DNA of 64,000 bases, from assembly GCF_019393635.1 (NCBI RefSeq), contig NC_057865.1:301706885-301770884 (forward strand), given 5' to 3'. The translations under genes and the position numbers were made by a program. Under the pieces are notes generated by a model. That model made no database searches, was not told the DNA's origin, and worked only from the letters and a program-made list of their open reading frames with translations. Origin of the DNA: Dromiciops gliroides (taxonomy: Eukaryota; Chordata; Mammalia; Microbiotheria; Microbiotheriidae). Shown piece by piece: positions 63,631-64,000 of the stretch (positions are counted from its first letter, which is position 1; each line of letters opens with the position of its first letter).

Positions 63631-64000
63631 AACCGTCTGGGCTGCGCAGCTGGCAAGGGTCAGGGACAGTGAGTGAGCCTGGGAGGTTCTGGCCACTCCT
63701 GGGGCCTCTCGTGTTCCTGGGAGGAGGGGCTCTGTGAACCAGAATTCAGCAGGTGAGGGGAGAGGGAACAGAGAGCCGACCCGTGTGCAGGGCAGGCTGG
63801 GGAGGCGGGGGTCCTGAGCCAGCAGTAGGGAGCCCTGGAGGGCTTGGACCTGCGGGGCAGCGTGCTCTGCTCACCTCCAGTGTTTCTGGCTGGGGCCTGG
63901 GGGGCTGTTGGGAGCCCAGAGTCGAGGCAGGCCCAGGCCCACCTGGGAAGAGGCCATGGAAGGGAGCGAACGGGCGGGGTGAGGACTGGGCTTGGCTGGG
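63631..64000. other. Unique GC-rich sequence
   Basis: No exon, repeat or island recognised before the window ends. Confidence 0.4.

Noticed and set aside
1..64000. tRNA, rRNA, microRNA hairpins, CRISPR arrays, viral or bacterial genes
   Set aside because: Both strands were read for these and nothing convincing was found; tRNA-like phrases belong to SINE heads.

Overview
The window is vertebrate, almost certainly marsupial, nuclear DNA. The best evidence is a family of about 150-bp SINE copies on both strands, with a head like CAGCTAGGTGGCGCAGTGG, a body like CCTGAGTTCAAATCC and a core like CTAGCTGTGTGACCCTGGG. This is the CORE-SINE type (MAR1/WSINE1-like) that I associate with opossums, wallabies and dasyurids. 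Long dinucleotide tracts, CpG depletion outside islands, decayed MIR and L2 copies and a small hAT transposon fit. No prokaryotic or viral gene and no complete protein-coding gene is visible. The many open frames are short, overlap one another, and mostly translate microsatellites or SINEs.

Layout. From 1 to about 15.4 kb I see no interspersed repeat, only simple repeats and unique sequence, much of it resembling conserved non-coding DNA. A CpG island spans about 8.19-10.0 kb, with CpG-rich patches to about 11.1 kb. It carries a strong G-quadruplex motif upstream, a CCAAT box, and six long homopurine/homopyrimidine tracts. Two probable 5' non-coding exons read rightward: one ends at 10760 (AG|GTAAGG) and one runs 10999-11083 between a strong acceptor and GTAAGA. 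This suggests the promoter and first exons of a gene transcribed on the + strand, with the remaining ~53 kb mostly intronic.

From 15.4 to 64 kb repeats become dense: MIR-class SINEs, L2 3' ends, L1 3' fragments, at least nine MAR1/WSINE-like insertions (eight with recognisable target-site duplications), a 25-bp minisatellite, a 33-bp minisatellite at several loci, and a 132-bp hAT element. Scattered in it are CpG-rich islets bounded by plausible splice sites (20621-20743, 23152-23179, 51088-51180, 59706-59786), plus one without CpG enrichment (32488-32528). They may be exons of the gene that starts at the island, but I recognise no product and phase compatibility between them is only weakly informative.

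I could not name the gene. The most distinctive observations are the repeat-free zone around the island, the CpG-rich exon candidates, the 33-bp unit that appears to be a tandemly amplified piece of a MIR-like element's 3' end, and the hAT insertion with a textbook target duplication.
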